In this document: in pieces, positions 20,997-28,658 of the stretch
Position numbering within the stretch: the stretch's first letter is position 1
Layout: the number at the start of each line of letters is the position of its first letter
From: Proteromonas lacertae
Taxonomy: Eukaryota > Sar > Bigyra > Opalinata > Proteromonadidae
Assembly (NCBI GenBank): GCA_002245135.1
Contig: NGBS01000671.1
Location: 1-28,658 of the forward strand
Reading direction: 5' to 3'
DNA: 28,658 bases
Program-made: the position numbers and the translations under genes
Notes under the pieces: model-generated
Databases searched by the model: none
Told to the model about the DNA's origin: nothing
The model's input: only the letters and a program-made list of their open reading frames with translations

Positions 20997-22507
20997 CTAT
21001 TTCTTATCTATTTCATTTCTTTTATCTTCTATCTTTCTTTTTTTATTACCAGGATAATGAGGATTGTCTTTATTCTTAATTTGATTACTTTTCCTTTTCT
21101 TGTGTTTATTACTACTAATATGACATTCCCATTGTTGTTTACCAACCAATAATTTATCACAATATTCACAATAATGTCTTTCAGCAGTTCTTGGATCTAA
21201 ATCTAACTTAGGAGGAGGAAGAATTGGTGTATCTGCTGTATTAAATAAATCATTTAAATATTTAATAGCAGGAATTGTAACATTCTCATTCCATTTATCT
21301 AAATCACTTGTATCACATTTTAAAATGGGTAAATTTCTTTCACAGAATCGTCTATTGATAAAACTGATTTGTTTCTTAGCATATTGATATGTATTTGACT
21401 TTACTTTTTCTATGCACTTATCTAACAATTCTTTATTAGCAGATTCATCTCCATTTACAAATAACGGTTTGAATTCTTTTAACCCTATCGATTGCCATAT
21501 TCCTTGAGTTGTTTTTATTATCTTTTCATCACTAGAACCAGTTGAATCTGAGGAATAAGATGAAGAAACAGAACCAACAGATTTTCTATCATCATCATCA
21601 TCTTTTTCTTCTTCTTCTTTCCTTTTATCAACTATACTTTTACCTGTTAGATATCCCAAGTCTTGATAACCAGTATATGTATTCCACAGCGATTTAACTT
21701 CATCAATTAAACCATCTTTAATCATACTATTAACTCTATTATCTAATCTTTTATGAAGTATTTCCATATCACATGTTAACCAAATACATCTTACATTATA
21801 CCTTGGTTGCTCTTTCTTATTTCTCTCTAATTGTTTAATTATATGATCACTTTGACGAATGCCTGTTGATTCATATATTTCTAAACTTCTTCTTATTTTT
21901 CTATAATCATTTGGATGGATTTTATTTGCCATTATTGGATCTATTTTTAATAATTCTTGATATAATTGAGATGGATTTTCTTGTTGCATTTTATAGTATT
22001 TATCTGCTATTTCTATTGTTTTTATTGCGTTTGTTGAGTCTTCTGTTTCATCCATCAGACTTTCATATAGAAGTGACTGAATATAGTAATTTGTTCCACC
22101 AACTAGAATAGGGAGTTTGTTTCTTTCATTTATATCTTTAATTTGAATTGATTAAGGTGGTTATAATCATTAGACATATTTAACAAAAAAGGATATAACT
22201 TCCATTGCTCTATCTCTATAATCTCTTACAGAACATGTCTCATTATAATTTAAAACACTTAATAGATGATGCGGTATACCTAACATTTCTTCATCTTTTA
22301 TCTAAATATAACATATCAAGAAATACTTTAGCAGTTGCTACTGTTAGTCCTTTATACATTTGCATAGCATCTGCATTTACAATTTCACCATTTAATGCTC
22401 TTGCTACTTCTAAAGATAACTTGGTCTTGCCAACACCTAAATATGTCAATTGAATATATACCCGTCGTTCCAAGTATTATAGCAAGCCTTTGTTTGCCAA
22501 ATGACAT
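20997..22507 (-). CDS. TRIT1: tRNA dimethylallyltransferase (isopentenyltransferase)
   Basis: Adds an isopentenyl group to A37 of tRNAs that read U-starting codons (MiaA/Mod5/TRIT1 family). Spliced length 468 aa (human TRIT1 467). Motifs: P-loop [67 protein letters not shown], a [11 protein letters not shown] block, [13 protein letters not shown], and the eukaryote-type C-terminal C2H2 finger (CEYCDKLL...[14 protein letters not shown]). A poly-acidic/serine insert sits at about 21540-21630. Introns: 22437-22461 and 22302-22326 (both 25 nt, GTAT...TAG), plus a 54-nt non-GT-AG intron at 22143-22196 listed separately. Stop TAG at 20997-20999. The gene fills the loop between the two OGT inverted-repeat arms. 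Use of the TRIT1 symbol rests on motif match and length. Confidence 0.93.
22143..22196 (-). other. Candidate U12-type intron with AT-AA ends
   Basis: Within the tRNA isopentenyltransferase gene the frame and the family alignment (AMEV then [16 protein letters not shown]; human [20 protein letters not shown]) require removal of exactly 54 nt. No GT-AG pair does this. The removed piece starts ATATCCTTTTTT, matching the U12 donor consensus ATATCCTT. It contains CCACCTTAATC, close to the U12 branch consensus TTCCTTAAY, and ends TTCAA 9 nt after the branch A. The junction is ambiguous by two bases; only this register gives the donor consensus. AT-AA ends are a known rare U12 variant. Confidence 0.5.
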
Positions 22508-22646
22508 TAATTTCTGATATGGTAAATTCCTTAACAATGTGAAAAAAGATAAATATAAATAATATAGGTTTGATTACTGTCAAATCAATTATTCATTTTT
22601 CAACTTTTCATTTGAAGTAGTTGTATTTTTAACCTTTAAACAACAT

Positions 22647-23637
22647 ATAATGACTAATAAATAACTAAACATTTAATTATTAGATTGAAGGGATTTTAAA
22701 TTTGATAATCTTTCATATATTTTCTTTTTCATTCTATCATCTTTATAACTACTGTACAATAAACGAACCAAGATGTTTTCACTCAGAATTGGACTTTCAT
22801 TCATGATTAAATCACTGTAGTTCAGTTTACTTATCATTTTTCGTTTTAAATTTGGACTATCTTTTAATAAACTATATTCATTATTCACGATTATATTAAA
22901 ACAAGGTTTTAATAAATTATAAACTTCCCACATCAAATAGTAACTTACTTCATTTCCTCGACTATTTAACCATTTATCATTTACACTTCCTCTTAAAATC
23001 ACTTTACTTAGCTCATTTCGAATTTTTATATATAGTTTTGAATTTAAACCAATCTCAATCGCTTTATTATAATAGTCTTTTTCATTATACACTAATAACA
23101 TCGATAAATCTAAATTTCGTAAAAACGAACTTCCAACTCGACTTGCAAATAGTTCACCTTCTCGAGTTAAAACAGGAACTCCACACCATAAAGCATCACT
23201 AGCTGTTGTATGAGCTCCATATCGGAAATTATCTAAAAATAGATCAGCAGCTGCTATTCTCATCAAATGCTTATTTCGATCTATATGATTAGCAAAATAT
23301 ATTCGATTAGAACTTACTCCACCACTTATAAATTCATTTAATAAATTCTTTCGATGACTATCACCTTTTGTTCCTTGTAACCACAATATAGAGTTTGGAA
23401 CTCTCCTCAATATAGTAATCCATAAACGAAATGCATCTGCATCTATTTTATGTTGTGAATTGAATGATGTAAATATAAATTTGTCAGTTGGTAATCCATT
23501 CAATTTTCTTAAGTAATTCTTACATTTGATTGAAGTTCCACAAAATGATGTTCTTGTGAAATGATTATTCACTTGATAAGTAAAAGGAACATAAACAATC
23601 TTCTCAGATACTTCATCAACATGTTCTGGTGGTAATA
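22647..23637 (-). repeat. Inner inverted-repeat arm 2 (3' part of OGT copy 2)
   Basis: Partner of 19964-20954, same length (991 bp), opposite orientation. The spacer between the two arms is 1692 bp and contains the isopentenyltransferase gene. Confidence 0.95.
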
Positions 23638-25084
23638 CAAATCTATCAGCCATTAAATACTGAATAAAACTAGCACCAGTAGTTGCAGGATATCCTAAAT
23701 AAGTCACTTGAATTGGAGCACCTCTATTATTCATAGCACCAACTCTATTTTGATAAGTATATCCCATAATATCAATCAAAATATCAACCGATTGATTTCT
23801 TATATAACTCATTAATTCTGCATCTGGAAATTCTCCTACTTTACTATTCAAATAATAAAACATATATATATATATATATATATATACTGATATTCAAACG
23901 CTGTTTGTCTTACTCTAGTTTCACAATCTAAAGATATAATGTTTGTATTATAATTAAATATCAAATCTTCAACAAATTTTGTGTGATGGTTTTCTATCAT
24001 TCCACAAGTTAATAAACACATAGGATGTTCTTCAGTAAAATCTCTACTATAATAGCCAACTCTTAATGGTTTAATGTTTCTATTTCTTGGATTGATATTC
24101 TGTAATACATCATCAGGATTTATAGGATATTTTCTTTCAAAAGTAACTTCTCTTCTTGAAACATACTCTATCACTTTTCTCAAACCATCTCGAGGTAATG
24201 GATAAAACAATAAATTATAGGGCGTTAAAGATGTTTTTTCTTTAGCATTGTTTACTAACTCTTTAGTTTCATGACAAATAAAATCCCAATCTTTAAATGA
24301 ACCTGTTGATCTGGCTATATCAACTACAAAACTTCTTGATAATTCTGAAGATTCTAATATTTCTGATTCTTTATGAGTTAACAATGCTTTTTGTGATTCA
24401 CCTGAATAATAATAAAATGATGCTAAGTTAGTATAGATATCTCTTCCTATTTGTTTAGTAGGAAGATGAAATAATGCTTTATAATAAAAATTTTCAGCAA
24501 CAATTAAGTAGTTTCTTACCATATGGTTTCCAAGATAGAAATATGCCTATTAATATGAAAATAATATGGTATACTTCATATCGTGTTGAATTTAATTCTA
24601 TTGCTTTATATAAATACTTGATATTGAGAGTTTTTGAATCTATCTCTGAAGCTATTTTGCCATATAAAAGATTATCATCATATGAATTACTATTCACTTC
24701 TGCATTTGTCTTACAAACAGCTTCTGTTGTTGCAACGTTGTTTTTAAAATGCTGATAATAAAGAATCAAACACATATTTCTGATTAAACACTTTCTTATA
24801 TCAGGAGTACATCTTTCATTTGAAAAATTATATAGAGCAAATAGTTTGTCTCTCATTTCGTGATTGTAGTTATGCGAAATAAAAATTGCTAAAGAGACAG
24901 CGTTAGAACATTCCATTTTCATATTTGGATTTAATGTCATCTCTAAATCTTTATTAAACTGATCTAATGACACAAAATTGTATTCAGACATTCCACAATA
25001 TGCATTTTCTAATTTCAGAGCTCCTATAGAACATATAAACACTGTCATAATAACAAGCGGATGCACATGGGACAATATATTCAT
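22673..25084 (-). CDS. OGT-like GT41 glycosyltransferase with signal peptide, copy 2
   Basis: 779 aa after removing two introns: 24547-24574 (28 nt) and 23844-23887 (44 nt, mostly TA repeat). I start at 25084 (MNILSHVHPLVIMTVFICSIGAL), which gives a signal peptide; an upstream in-frame ATG at 25195 would overlap the zinc-finger gene. The cysteine pattern after the signal repeats that of copy 1 (YCGMSEY, MECSN, CTPDIRKCLIRNMC, VCKTN). TPR-like helices follow, then GYYSRDFTEEHPM, APIQVTYLGYPATTG, QHKIDADAF and AHTTASDALWCGVPVLT; the active-site residues are intact. The last 238 residues are identical to copy 1, while the N-terminal half is only moderately similar. It diverges from zinc-finger copy B with 79 bp between starts. 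Likely an enzyme of the ER/Golgi lumen; donor and acceptor unknown. Confidence 0.87.
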
Positions 25085-25163
25085 TTTAATACAATATAGA
25101 TTTGACAAGCTTTTTGATTTGAAAATAGTGTTTTTGATTTTTCTAAACAACCATACATAAGAT
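25085..25163. promoter_or_regulatory. Bidirectional intergenic region, OGT copy 2 / zinc-finger B
   Basis: 79 bp between divergent starts. Unrelated to the corresponding region next to zinc-finger A, apart from the 6 bp before the ATG. Confidence 0.4.
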
Positions 25164-26796
25164 ATGTCTGAATACCCTACTAAACGAAAATACAATAGTA
25201 TATCAATGAATGAAGAAAATAGTATAACAGTTTCAATTCTTAATTCAATAGTTTCTTTAAAAGTGTTGAAACAAACAAATAAAGGAAATGAAATAAAAGA
25301 AAAACAAACTAATACAAAAGGAAAATCTCGCTCAATCCCTCTAAAAGAACTACATTGTCCTTATGATTGTTGTGGTTTTGTTGTTCTATATCCACATGAA
25401 TTAGTGAATCATTTAGAAGAACATATTAGTAGAATTGAGAGTAAACATCCGATAGAATCAAGTAATGAGAGTGTAATTCAAATAGTTCATCCAATAATGA
25501 CAAATAACAAAAACAATGAAGAAAATAATCATTCTAAAACTCAAATACATGGCAACAACAATAATGATATAATATTACCAGTAGAAGCTCCTCCAAAACC
25601 ATTATTTTCAAAAGAAAAAGAAAACAATGGATATGAATATAAAAAGAATGAAATTGAAGATGATAATAACAGTTTATATGAATGTGATGATAATAATGGT
25701 GTATATGAATGTAAAAACTGTGGTTATATAACAAAACGAAAAGATCATTTATATCGTCATTCAAATAAACATATTAGTAATGAAGAAAAGCCATATAAAT
25801 GTAAAAACTGTGAATTTGGTACAACGAATGGAAGTTATATAAAAAATCATGTAGAGAAACACAATGAAGATAATCATATATTAAACTGTCCTCACTGTGA
25901 TATGAAGTTGAGTAAATTAATAGAATTATCAAATCATTTAAATGAAAATCATGAAATGTTTAATGAATATTACAGTTCATTAAATGATGGAATTGAATTG
26001 AAATGTAATTATTATGAATGTGAAGAGATAAGTAATTCCAATGAAGATTATGTAATCCATTTATCTAGTCATTTTGATGAAAATGAGAAAATGAAATGTA
26101 TTTATAAAGAATGTTCATTTATAAGTAACAATGAAGAAATATTAATAAAACATATTGAAAATGATCACAATAATGAAATAAGTATAAATTGTCCAGAGAA
26201 TGACTGTAATTACCATATAATGTCAAAGAAACTGATGTTAGAACATTTAAAAGAATTTCATTATAATGAAAATGATCGAAATCATTGTTCTGTTGAGAAT
26301 TGTGATTTTATCTCAAATAATATCAATATATTGGTAAAACATCGATTATTGAATCATATGGATTATAAGATATATTTATGTAAAAATTGTGATTATAAAG
26401 CTAAAAATCCATCTACATTAAAAACCCATTTACAAAGTCATATGAATAAATCAAACAATAATAATGTTAATAATAATAATAATACAAAAGAAAAGAAGAA
26501 TAAAGTATATAAATGTGAAATTCCAAATTGTATATACAAAGGAACAAGAAAATACAATTTAATACTACATTATAAAACTCATGCAAAATATCTTCAATTA
26601 TATGAATCCAATAAAATCCAACCTAATTCTTCATATCTTCCTGTTCCTCTTCCATTTGTCGAATTTAATAACTCAACTGTAAATACAAGCAAATAATAAT
26701 ATTATTTATTTCTAAATTGTGTTTTAATTTCACTCATTTAACAAAAAACAACATTAATAACACATAAATATGGCAAAAATAGATTAATTTAAATAA
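25158..26796 (+). repeat. Outer inverted-repeat arm B (zinc-finger copy B)
   Basis: Partner of 13497-15135 in opposite orientation, 1639 bp. The two arms enclose 10,022 bp holding jouberin, both OGT genes and the isopentenyltransferase. Confidence 0.95.
25164..26696 (+). CDS. C2H2 zinc-finger protein, copy B
   Basis: Intronless, 510 aa, same finger order as copy A. The seven residue differences are at positions 4, 6, 22, 40, 69 and two more before residue 145 (V/M and L/V). At position 69 the serine next to the first finger's second cysteine in copy A is a cysteine here. The remaining 365 residues and 100 bp of 3' flank are identical. Both copies keep full frames, so both may be expressed, from different promoters. 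Product inferred nuclear; no function beyond nucleic-acid binding can be read. Confidence 0.88.
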   Translation: MSEYPTKRKYNSISMNEENSITVSILNSIVSLKVLKQTNKGNEIKEKQTNTKGKSRSIPLKELHCPYDCCGFVVLYPHELVNHLEEHISRIESKHPIESSNESVIQIVHPIMTNNKNNEENNHSKTQIHGNNNNDIILPVEAPPKPLFSKEKENNGYEYKKNEIEDDNNSLYECDDNNGVYECKNCGYITKRKDHLYRHSNKHISNEEKPYKCKNCEFGTTNGSYIKNHVEKHNEDNHILNCPHCDMKLSKLIELSNHLNENHEMFNEYYSSLNDGIELKCNYYECEEISNSNEDYVIHLSSHFDENEKMKCIYKECSFISNNEEILIKHIENDHNNEISINCPENDCNYHIMSKKLMLEHLKEFHYNENDRNHCSVENCDFISNNINILVKHRLLNHMDYKIYLCKNCDYKAKNPSTLKTHLQSHMNKSNNNNVNNNNNTKEKKNKVYKCEIPNCIYKGTRKYNLILHYKTHAKYLQLYESNKIQPNSSYLPVPLPFVEFNNSTVNTSK

Positions 26797-26955
26797 CTTA
26801 TTATTAGTAAACAACGAACTCTTAATCATTTGATAAAAAACTATAATTGATTAATATGATATGCACTACAGAAATAAACAAATACTATTTTATACCAATA
26901 ACTACAATCAGAACTTACAAAACAAATATAGGAATCTGGAAATGATGTTATCCTA

Positions 26956-27296
26956 TTAAATAATATAAATTTCATACTGATTGGATGTTAATATCACAGA
27001 ATCTGGTATAGGAAATACTATAATACTTTTCTCACTAATGTCAACTTTTTTCTTCCTTCTGTTTCTTACTATTGATTTCTGTCTGTCACCTTGAATAGCG
27101 TAGAGATTTATAGCCGAATAGTCTATGATTTTAATATTGGACCATTCAGAATTGTGTAATAGGCTATCATATACCTAATTTATAAAATAAAATTCAATAC
27201 TATAAATAATGAGTCGTTTTGCATTGGATATTTGGAATATATCTTTTTAAAATTCTCAATTGCTTCTATCTTTTCTAGATAATGTGAATAAAGCAT
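26956..27296 (-). CDS. Small protein of unknown function, two exons
   Basis: 104 aa after removing one 26-nt intron (27175-27200, GTATTGA...AATTAG). It starts MLYSHYLEKIEAIENFKKIY (helical, charged), continues VYDSLLHNSEWSNIKIIDYS, has a basic patch RNRRKKK near residue 71, and ends with a hydrophobic beta-like segment (SIIVFPIPDSVILTSNQY). No family is recognised. The typical intron that joins two open frames, and the absence of a better reading, are the support. Its start codon lies only 16 bp from that of the divergent SAPS-like gene. Confidence 0.55.
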
Positions 27297-27312
27297 TTTA
27301 AAATCTATAAAT
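27297..27312. promoter_or_regulatory. 16-bp gap between divergent start codons
   Basis: If both start codons are right, the two transcripts must have overlapping or extremely short 5' UTRs, or promoters inside the neighbouring coding sequence. A later in-frame ATG of the small gene (27222-27224) would widen the gap. Confidence 0.35.
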
Positions 27313-28658
27313 ATGGTTATACAAAACCGATCTTTTCGGAGCACCAACATCTCTTTCATTTTTCAAAAACAAATGAATTCTGGCACATTGGCTGATTTTA
27401 TTCAGCGTTTAATGCAAAGTGGATTGGACAATTCTGATGAATACAACTCATATGTAATTGATTTTTTATTTATTTTCTGATATAGATATACGGCGATCAA
27501 GAAGATGAACAATTATCATCAGATTACAATGCAATAAAAGACAAATTTATTGCTGAAGTATTTATTGAGTATTTATGCTTTAGTTACCACAAGATACGAA
27601 AGAAAAGCCAGAAGAAGGTGAAACTACATCACAAACTGACTCTACACCAGAATTACCACAAGAAGTATTATTAACCCCCCCATATATTGAATAGGTTGAA
27701 GAGAAATTGAAAAAAGTGTATCTAGTCCTTCTTTTGAGAAAACAATCTGTTTCATTCACCAATCAATTCTTAGATACACTCAGAACAGTATTTAGTTAAT
27801 ATGTTATATCTCATTAGGATGATGGTATGAAATCATTTATTGAGTTTTTATTCCAAGAACCAATAGATTATGAATCATTAAAATTAACACCACCAGATGG
27901 AGATGAAAAGGAAAGATTATCTCATCAAGTAATGAGTTATTTCACATATTCCACATCTCCCTATTCATTCATTGATTTATTAAGATATAATGGAACTTTT
28001 AGCATCTCAACTTCTTATAAAGAAAGTAATTGAAGATAAAGAGAACAAGTTAAACTACTACCATATCTTAGCAGTAATGAAAGTATTATTATGTTATTCA
28101 TTTGAAAAAAACATACGTTGAAATTTCTAAAGATTTTATTTTACACTTATTCGATTTGTGTGAGATGTCACCAGTAAAAGAGTTTATTAGTTATCTATTC
28201 TCTCCAGATATTGATGATGAGAATAAAGATGCTATTACTCGTCAAAGATTAGATTATGAATCAAGATTAAATGAATGGAGAATAATGCCTGAGATGATGA
28301 GTAGAATTTACGAGTATATATATTTATTATTATTATTATTATTATATTAATAGTTATGAAAATACAAATAATACATTAGAAAAGATGGAATCAATGTGTG
28401 ATGTTTTTATTGAAACAGTAAAGAAGTTATTAAGTGATGGAATAGAAGGAATGTTAGTGGAAGAAATGTGTGATGAACAATCTATTCATGGATTAATCAA
28501 GGCAATTGTATGTGGTAAAGAACTTGGTGCTCCAGCTAGTAAATGTTTATCAGAGCTACTCACTATAATGGAAAGTGAAAATGTAGATGGACCTGCTCCA
28601 ATATATCAGACATTTGCTACTGCAATTTGTGTTAGAGTATTTATATATTATTATTATT
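27313..28658 (+). CDS. SAPS-type PP6/Sit4 regulatory subunit-like, 3' end outside window
   Basis: SAPS proteins bind the PP6/Sit4 phosphatase. Weak but ordered similarity to the PP6R family: TLADFIQRLMQ, an F-L-D-T-L-R-T-D-D-G-M-K-S-F-I-E-F-L segment, EPIDYESLKLTPPDGDEKER, then MELLASQLLIKKVI, DFILHLFDLCEMSPVKEFIS (like [20 protein letters not shown]), LNEWRIMPEMMSRIYE and further helical repeats (CLSELLTIMES). Introns: 27454-27485 (starts GTAATT), 27558-27583, 27665-27694, 27788-27817 and 28314-28353; another begins at 28637 and runs off the end. The frame changes near 27986 and, in a 7-A run, near 28100. So it is either slightly mis-sequenced or newly broken. The repeat-helix nature is clear; the SAPS label is a moderate inference. 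Confidence 0.55.

Noticed and set aside
21866-22453. Hydrophobic plus-strand frames over the isopentenyltransferase gene
   Set aside because: They are antisense shadows of a lysine/glutamate-rich protein.
24474-24755. Plus-strand frame antisense to OGT copy 2, and the frame break near 24550
   Set aside because: The apparent break in copy 2 is fully explained by a 28-nt intron (24547-24574), and the antisense frame has no recognisable content.
13497-26796. Zinc-finger pair as a transposon with terminal inverted repeats
   Set aside because: The arms are whole host-like genes. There is no transposase or integrase between them, no short terminal repeat and no target-site duplication at the borders.
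27665-27694. Run of seven C in an AT-rich stretch as a sign of inserted foreign DNA
   Set aside because: It lies in a normal 30-nt GTAT...TAG intron that the reading frame requires; a single C run carries no further signal.
1-28658. Ciliate-type genetic code
   Set aside because: Intron size suggested a Paramecium-like genome, but TAA and TAG end genes at the expected family lengths and glutamine is written CAA/CAG. No in-frame TGA is needed in any gene.

Overview
The window is nuclear DNA from an AT-rich protist-like eukaryote. Genes are split by very short spliceosomal introns: I resolved about 50, from 24 to 65 nt and mostly 25-40 nt, almost all starting GTAT and ending TAG. Genes are packed on both strands, with 16-180 bp between most neighbours. 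TAA (and twice TAG) ends the genes and no gene I read ends in TGA; the standard code fits throughout. A jouberin/AHI1-type gene suggests a lineage that makes or recently made cilia. I cannot name the organism from sequence alone.

Layout. 1-911: 3' part of an ankyrin-repeat gene with broken frames. 1115-3083 (+): copine, broken in its first half and clean in its second. 3268-3758 (-): SRP19. 3851-6515 (+): large protein resembling the DUF1765 family. 6687-6758 (+): tRNA-Cys(GCA). 6873-8651 (-): PP2A B'' regulatory subunit. About 9001-9436 (+): remnant of an Argonaute/Piwi domain. 9433-9867 (-): low-complexity protein with ten 6-residue repeats. 9978-12502 (+): protein kinase fused to TPR repeats. 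12624-13479 (+): MORN-repeat protein. 13597-15129 (-): C2H2 zinc-finger gene, copy A. 15241-18340 (+): jouberin-like WD40 protein. 18592-20928 (+): signal-peptide-bearing OGT-like glycosyltransferase, copy 1. 20997-22507 (-): tRNA isopentenyltransferase. 22673-25084 (-): OGT-like copy 2. 25164-26696 (+): zinc-finger copy B. 26956-27296 (-): small unknown gene. 27313-end (+): SAPS/PP6 regulatory-subunit-like gene, cut by the window edge.

The striking part is 13.5-26.8 kb. Two unrelated gene pairs are arranged as nested inverted repeats. The outer arms (1639 bp each) are the zinc-finger genes. The inner arms (991 bp each) are the 3' parts of the two OGT-like genes, with the tRNA isopentenyltransferase in the loop. 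In both pairs one end is identical over hundreds of bases while the other end has diverged, which points to recent gene conversion between inverted copies.

Other points of interest. The OGT-like proteins carry N-terminal signal peptides and a shared set of cysteines, which suggests a GT41 enzyme acting inside the secretory pathway. The isopentenyltransferase gene has a 54-nt non-GT-AG intron with U12-type signals. The kinase gene has TPR exons of 38, 37, 37, 37 and 74 codons, all bounded by phase-0 introns. Frame breaks are clustered in the first 2 kb and near the window end, while about 18 kb in the middle is clean.
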